From Gammaproteobacteria bacterium (lineage in GTDB: Bacteria > Pseudomonadota > Gammaproteobacteria > Thiohalorhabdales > Thiohalorhabdaceae), in assembly GCA_018609925.1 (NCBI GenBank), contig JAHEOG010000082.1:1-8346 (forward strand): 8,346 nt of DNA, in the 5' to 3' direction. Below are positions 5,912-8,346 of the stretch, in pieces (position 1 is the stretch's first letter; each line of letters starts with the position of its first letter). The notes under the pieces were generated by a model. That model had not been told where the DNA came from, made no database searches, and worked only from the letters and a program-made list of their open reading frames with translations. The position numbers and the translations under genes are program-made.

Positions 5912-6778
5912 ATGGAGCAAAGCCCGCCACGCGCCGCCGCCTATGTCCTGGCGTCGGCATTCATGTTTGCCCTCACCGGGGCAACCGTCAAGGCAGCCTC
6001 GGCCCACCTCCCTTTCACCGTGGTGGTCTTCTTCCGCAGCGCCCTGGGGCTGGCGGCGCTGACCCCCTGGCTCCTGCGGGGCGGGCTCCGTGGCCTGGCC
6101 ACCGAGCGTCCCGGTCTGCACCTGGTTCGAGGCCTTACCGGACTGGGGGCGATGTACTGCTATTTCTTCGCCCTAGGGCATCTGGACCTGGCGGCGGCGG
6201 TGCTGCTGAACTATTCCGCGCCGCTGTTCATCCCCATCATCGCCGCCCTCTGGCTGGGGGAGCGGATCGCGCCCACCATCCTGTGGGCCACACCACTGGG
6301 CTTTTTGGGGATCGCCCTTATCCTGAGGCCCGGCTGGGACCTCTTGGGTCCGGCGGCGGTGGCGGGTGTCGCCGCGGGGATCCTGGCGGCCTTCTCCTTC
6401 GTCACCATCCGCCGGCTGCACGACAGTGAGCCCACCACCCGGATCGTCTTCTACTTCGGGGTCACCTCGGTGGTCATCTCCGCCCTGCCCTTGCCCTTCA
6501 CCTGGCAGGAACCGGAGCCGGCCCAATGGGGATTGCTGGTGGCCATGGGGGCAAGCGCCACCGGGGGGCAGCTCCTGCTGACTCGGGGCTACGCCCTGGC
6601 CCCCGCGCACCAGGTGGGTCCCTTTACCTACACCGTGGTGGTCTTCGCGGTCCTGCTGGGTTGGGGCCTTTGGGGGGAGGTCCCCGGTCAGTGGTTCGCC
6701 CTAGGGGCCCTGCTGGTGGTCCTCGCCGGTATCCTGGCCATTCAAGCCCGCCAGGCTCCGCCCTCGCCGAGGCAATAG
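5912..6778 (+). CDS. EamA/DMT-superfamily inner-membrane transporter
   Basis: A 288-residue hydrophobic protein with two EamA repeats (about 8-139 and 147-277), giving the usual ten membrane helices, roughly at 8-27, 34-52, 68-86, 91-112, 121-138, 147-166, 177-194, 205-223, 235-255 and 260-277. The end of helix 4 carries the typical NYSAPLFIPI then WLGERI segment (100-119). Members export or import small metabolites such as amino acids, nucleobases or S-adenosylmethionine; nothing here fixes the substrate. There is no cleavable signal peptide. ATG 5912 is preceded by a weak GGGGCGAG. It is transcribed away from the minus-strand operon and followed by a 112-bp gap. Confidence 0.92.
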   Translation: MEQSPPRAAAYVLASAFMFALTGATVKAASAHLPFTVVVFFRSALGLAALTPWLLRGGLRGLATERPGLHLVRGLTGLGAMYCYFFALGHLDLAAAVLLNYSAPLFIPIIAALWLGERIAPTILWATPLGFLGIALILRPGWDLLGPAAVAGVAAGILAAFSFVTIRRLHDSEPTTRIVFYFGVTSVVISALPLPFTWQEPEPAQWGLLVAMGASATGGQLLLTRGYALAPAHQVGPFTYTVVVFAVLLGWGLWGEVPGQWFALGALLVVLAGILAIQARQAPPSPRQ

Positions 6779-6890
6779 TCTCACCATTGTCCCCCCAAGC
6801 ACCCGGCGTTATCGTCCTTCAAATAGACAAACCAAGGAAAACAGAGGCTTTATAGCCCACCATTACTGGCTGCTTTACACGGAGGCGACT

Positions 6891-7226
6891 ATGACGACAC
6901 CCACCGACGAGGAAGTCGAGCGCCACATCCAGGACCGGGTGCCCTTCGACAACCCGTACCCCGAAGAGGAAGTGCAGGAGAAATACCACGAGTTCGGGCT
7001 CTCCCCCCTTTCCTACACCTGCGATTGGCCCGCGGAATACGACCACGCCCCGCCCGAGCCCTACGTCGAATTCTTCCGGGACGACCGCAATGCCCTCTGG
7101 GTTCTGCGACGAGCCTACGAGGACGGTGTGGAGGGTACCAGCACCATGTGGCCCTTCGATTACCTGGAGGAAATGGAACAGAAGGAGATCCGGAACTTCC
7201 TTTGGCAGCACGACGTGGAGATCTAG
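6891..7226 (+). CDS. Highly acidic hypothetical protein, 111 aa
   Basis: I do not recognise this family. The ATG has GGAGG five bases upstream and the frame shows no sign of decay, so it looks like a real gene. By count it has 28 Asp/Glu against 9 Lys/Arg and is rich in Tyr, Trp, Phe and Pro (for example SYTCDWPAEYDHAPPEPYVEFF, residues 41-62, in two halves). There is one cysteine (Cys44), no membrane segment and no signal peptide. The N-terminal part looks extended, with a probable helix at 91-105. The composition could fit a nucleic-acid-mimic or protein-binding role, or a salt-adapted proteome; both are speculation. Upstream, TAGACA (6824-6829) and TATAGC (6851-6856) lie in an AT-richer patch but are 21 bases apart, too far for a good promoter. 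Confidence 0.75.
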   Translation: MTTPTDEEVERHIQDRVPFDNPYPEEEVQEKYHEFGLSPLSYTCDWPAEYDHAPPEPYVEFFRDDRNALWVLRRAYEDGVEGTSTMWPFDYLEEMEQKEIRNFLWQHDVEI

Positions 7227-7286
7227 CCTTCCACCAAACTTTTCGGACAGGTCCCGATTACCCCTTCTCGGAGCCTCAATCCCGCT

Positions 7287-7302
7287 GCCCGCTTGGGCGG
7301 GC
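7287..7302. terminator. Hairpin between convergent genes
   Basis: GCCCGC-TTGG-GCGGGC is a perfect 6-bp GC stem with a four-base loop. It lies in the 75-bp gap between the plus-strand gene ending at 7226 and the minus-strand gene ending at 7302, so it could serve both. Neither side has a T-run, which lowers confidence in intrinsic termination. Confidence 0.4.
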
Positions 7303-7574
7303 TAAAGGTACTCCCCGATCTTGCTCTCGAACTCCGGGAAATACCGCGAGATGACCGTTACATCGAACTGCCCCAGGATGGCCTCCTTGGGCTCCCGGTC
7401 CAGCAGGAACCGGAAGGCGGCCTCCAGGCAATCCTCGGGATTGCGATCCGGGCACAGCCGATGGTGCTGATCCGCCGACATGGTCACCCTGTGACGGGAT
7501 TCCCCGCCGCCCTCGCTGACGGTCACCTCAAACTCCATGGGGCCGCCGTCTGCGGTCCTTTTCACTTCGATCAT
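7302..7574 (-). CDS. Conserved-looking small hypothetical protein, 90 aa
   Basis: A 90-residue soluble protein of unknown function. Residues 1-32 look like two or three beta strands with alternating charged and hydrophobic residues (MIEVKR, FEVTVSE, HRVTMS). Residues 46-66 look like a helix (PEDCLEAAFRFLLDREPKEAI), followed by the segment FDVTVISRYFPEFE (70-83). From memory, short proteins ending in this LLxREPKExIL...F...VIxRYFPE pattern are widespread and unnamed; I cannot check this. The ATG has AGGAG a few bases upstream. It begins 19 bp after tRNA-Ser on the same strand and has no room for a separate full promoter outside the tRNA gene, so it is probably processed from a tRNA-mRNA transcript. 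Confidence 0.78.
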   Translation of the reverse strand: MIEVKRTADGGPMEFEVTVSEGGGESRHRVTMSADQHHRLCPDRNPEDCLEAAFRFLLDREPKEAILGQFDVTVISRYFPEFESKIGEYL

Positions 7575-7593
7575 CGGGCTCTCCTAAGCGAGC

Positions 7594-7683
7594 TGGCGGA
7601 GGGGGAGGGATTCGAACCCCCGGGGGCCCGAAGGCCCCAGCGGATTTCAAGTCCGCCGCATTCGGCCACTCTGCCACCCCTCC
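7594..7683 (-). tRNA. serT: tRNA-Ser (anticodon UGA)
   Basis: A class II tRNA of 90 nt including an encoded CCA. On the minus strand the acceptor strand GGAGGGG (7683-7677) pairs with CCCCTCC (7604-7598), followed by discriminator G and CCA (7596-7594). The anticodon stem GCGGA/TCCGC encloses CTTGAAA, giving UGA (7649-7647), which reads UCA. The long variable arm is GGGGCC-TTCG-GGCCCC, a 6-bp stem with a UUCG tetraloop. The T arm is GGGGG-TTCGAAT-CCCTC. The D arm contains the expected GCAGAGTGGCCGAATGC. All parts fold without mismatches apart from one G-U pair. The symbol follows E. coli use for the UGA isoacceptor. Confidence 0.97.
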
Positions 7684-7689
7684 AAGCGT

Positions 7690-7718
7690 CTTAATTCTCG
7701 GTTTCTGGATGGTTTCAA
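7690..7718 (-). promoter_or_regulatory. Promoter of tRNA-Ser
   Basis: TTGAAA (7718-7713) matches five of six bases of the -35 consensus; a 17-base spacer leads to ATTAAG (7695-7690), a weak -10 box. Only six bases separate it from the tRNA 5' end, so the primary transcript would have almost no 5' leader. The patch is clearly AT-richer than its surroundings. It probably also drives the small gene downstream of the tRNA. Confidence 0.45.
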
Positions 7719-7928
7719 TCTGTCACCGGTGGACCGGCGAAGGCCTGCCAGGGGCTCGGTCCAAGGAGGGTCCACCAACATGGAACTCAAGCCCCTTCGG
7801 CTCAAGTAGCAACCTCCGGAGGAAATGCCCGGGGACCGCCACCCTTCCCCACCAGCCGCAACGGGGGCGAATCAGGGTACGAAACACGGGATTCCCGGTC
7901 CAGACGCGGCCCTGGGTAAGGTAATTAA

Positions 7929-7959
7929 AGGCCGAGGCCTGCCCCCCAAGGATCGGGGG
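7929..7959 (-). terminator. Candidate terminator region after the cupin gene
   Basis: On the minus strand, 30 bases after the cupin stop, CCCCC (7959-7955) and GGGGG (7947-7943) can form a 5-bp stem. It is followed by AGGC-CTCG-GCCT (7940-7929), a short stem immediately followed by TTAATT. The second arm with its T/A tract has the shape of a weak intrinsic terminator. Both stems are short, so this is tentative. Confidence 0.3.
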
Positions 7960-7988
7960 ACCGGAGAGAGCATCTTTCCACATCCCTA

Positions 7989-8346
7989 CTAGCCCGCAGG
8001 CTCCCCGGGGTTCGGCGCCGACCAGTGCTGAAGGAGGGGCCCTTCGGCGCCGTACGCCGGATCCGCCCGGGGAACGGGAACCGCAGCGATGGATTCGACG
8101 GCCCCTTCCCGCTCCCCCGGCCGCCCGCTTTTCATGTCCGGGTCCTGGGCCTCGGGATAGGCCCCCACGCAGCGGAAGCCCTCGCTGGCCACCGACTTGT
8201 GGGCGGTGCCCGCCGGCAGGATGACGACGTCGCCGGCCTCCACCTCCAGGACCGGCCCCTCCGGACCGCCGAACTGGATCCGGGCAGAGCCGGCGAAGCA
8301 GCCGAGCGCCTCGTGGGCGGTGCTGTGGTAGTGGTGGTACCCCAGC
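7989..8346 (-). CDS. YjlB-like cupin-domain protein (5' end outside the window)
   Basis: A single-domain beta-barrel cupin with 118 residues visible; the frame is open to the window edge, so the start is missing. Cupin motif 1 appears as HxH-x4-E-x6-G (YHHYHSTAHE, then ALGCFAG), giving metal ligands at visible residues 5, 7 and 12. Motif 2 is GDVVILPAGTAH, matching G-x5-PxG-x2-H and supplying a further His. The motif spacing and the GAYPEAQDPDM segment that follows resemble the YjlB family. Function is not established for that family; a metal-dependent enzyme or small-molecule sensor is possible. The GTG at 8243 is an internal codon, not the start, because motif 1 lies upstream of it. It ends at TAG 7989. 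Confidence 0.88.
   Translation of the reverse strand, partial: LGYHHYHSTAHEALGCFAGSARIQFGGPEGPVLEVEAGDVVILPAGTAHKSVASEGFRCVGAYPEAQDPDMKSGRPGEREGAVESIAAVPVPRADPAYGAEGPLLQHWSAPNPGEPAG

Larger units (their letters stand above)
7684..7988. other. 305-bp stretch without a convincing gene
   Basis: Between tRNA-Ser and the cupin stop codon. It holds the tRNA promoter at its left end and two small inverted repeats at its right end. Open frames of 71-86 codons exist on both strands but lack family resemblance, and the minus-strand one has many codons ending in A or T compared with neighbouring genes. There are short repeats, such as CTCAAG twice (7786-7806 area) and GGTCCA copies (7760-7775 area), but no tRNA 3'-end duplication or other attachment-site repeat was found. 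Confidence 0.5.

Noticed and set aside
6173..6610. Minus-strand frame of 145 codons opposite the DMT transporter
   Set aside because: Gly/Gln/Pro/Asp-rich antisense shadow of membrane-protein codons, with no domain or credible start context.
6773..6790. CAAT...ATTG inverted repeat after the transporter stop
   Set aside because: Only a 4-bp AT-containing stem and no T-run; too weak to call a terminator.
7594..7683. tRNA-Ser as an integration site for a mobile element
   Set aside because: No repeat of the tRNA 3' end, no integrase and no element genes are visible on either side.
7723..7983. An 86-codon minus-strand open frame right after the cupin stop, ending just before the tRNA promoter
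   Set aside because: No family resemblance, an Arg/Pro/Gly/Trp-rich composition typical of chance frames in GC-rich DNA, many A/T-ending codons unlike the neighbours, and no proper ribosome site in front of its ATG.

Overview
The window is GC-rich, gene-dense bacterial DNA with short intergenic gaps, mostly conventional Shine-Dalgarno sites and a tRNA gene that encodes its own CCA. The presence of RlmD, a PilB/GspE-type ATPase, a PilZ protein and a YjlB-type cupin suggests a gammaproteobacterium. An Ectothiorhodospiraceae- or Thiohalorhabdaceae-like organism is a guess from general resemblance; nothing here fixes the genus.

Left two thirds (1-5816, minus strand): an apparent operon. In transcription order it holds an MTH1187/UPF0045 thiamine-binding protein (5816-5502), a short Sel1-repeat protein (5459-5133), a PolB-like DEDD 3'-5' exonuclease (5041-4247), the 23S rRNA m5U methyltransferase RlmD (4257-2914), a PilZ-domain protein (2921-2496) and a PilB/GspE-family pilus or secretion ATPase with a C-terminal receiver-like domain (2477-78). 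The last four genes overlap or lie within 18 bp of each other, so translation is probably coupled. A possible start of a seventh gene lies at 17-1. Three starts need care: the exonuclease should start at 5041 and rlmD at 4257, both shorter than their maximal open frames, while the PilZ gene appears to use TTG.

Middle (5817-7226, plus strand): a divergent EamA/DMT-family membrane transporter (5912-6778), then a very acidic 111-residue protein of unknown function (6891-7226).

Right end (7287-8346, minus strand): a 5'-truncated YjlB-like cupin (8346-7989), a 305-bp stretch without a convincing gene but with a good tRNA promoter, tRNA-Ser(UGA) (7683-7594), and 19 bp further on a 90-residue conserved-looking hypothetical protein (7574-7302). 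A hairpin separates the convergent genes at 7226/7302.

No CRISPR array, transposase, integrase or clear attachment-site repeat was seen. The most interesting unit is the pair of a PilZ protein and an ATPase fused to a receiver domain that has lost several activation residues. It suggests pilus or secretion machinery controlled by c-di-GMP and by a possibly phosphorylation-independent receiver, attached to a translation and nuclease housekeeping operon.
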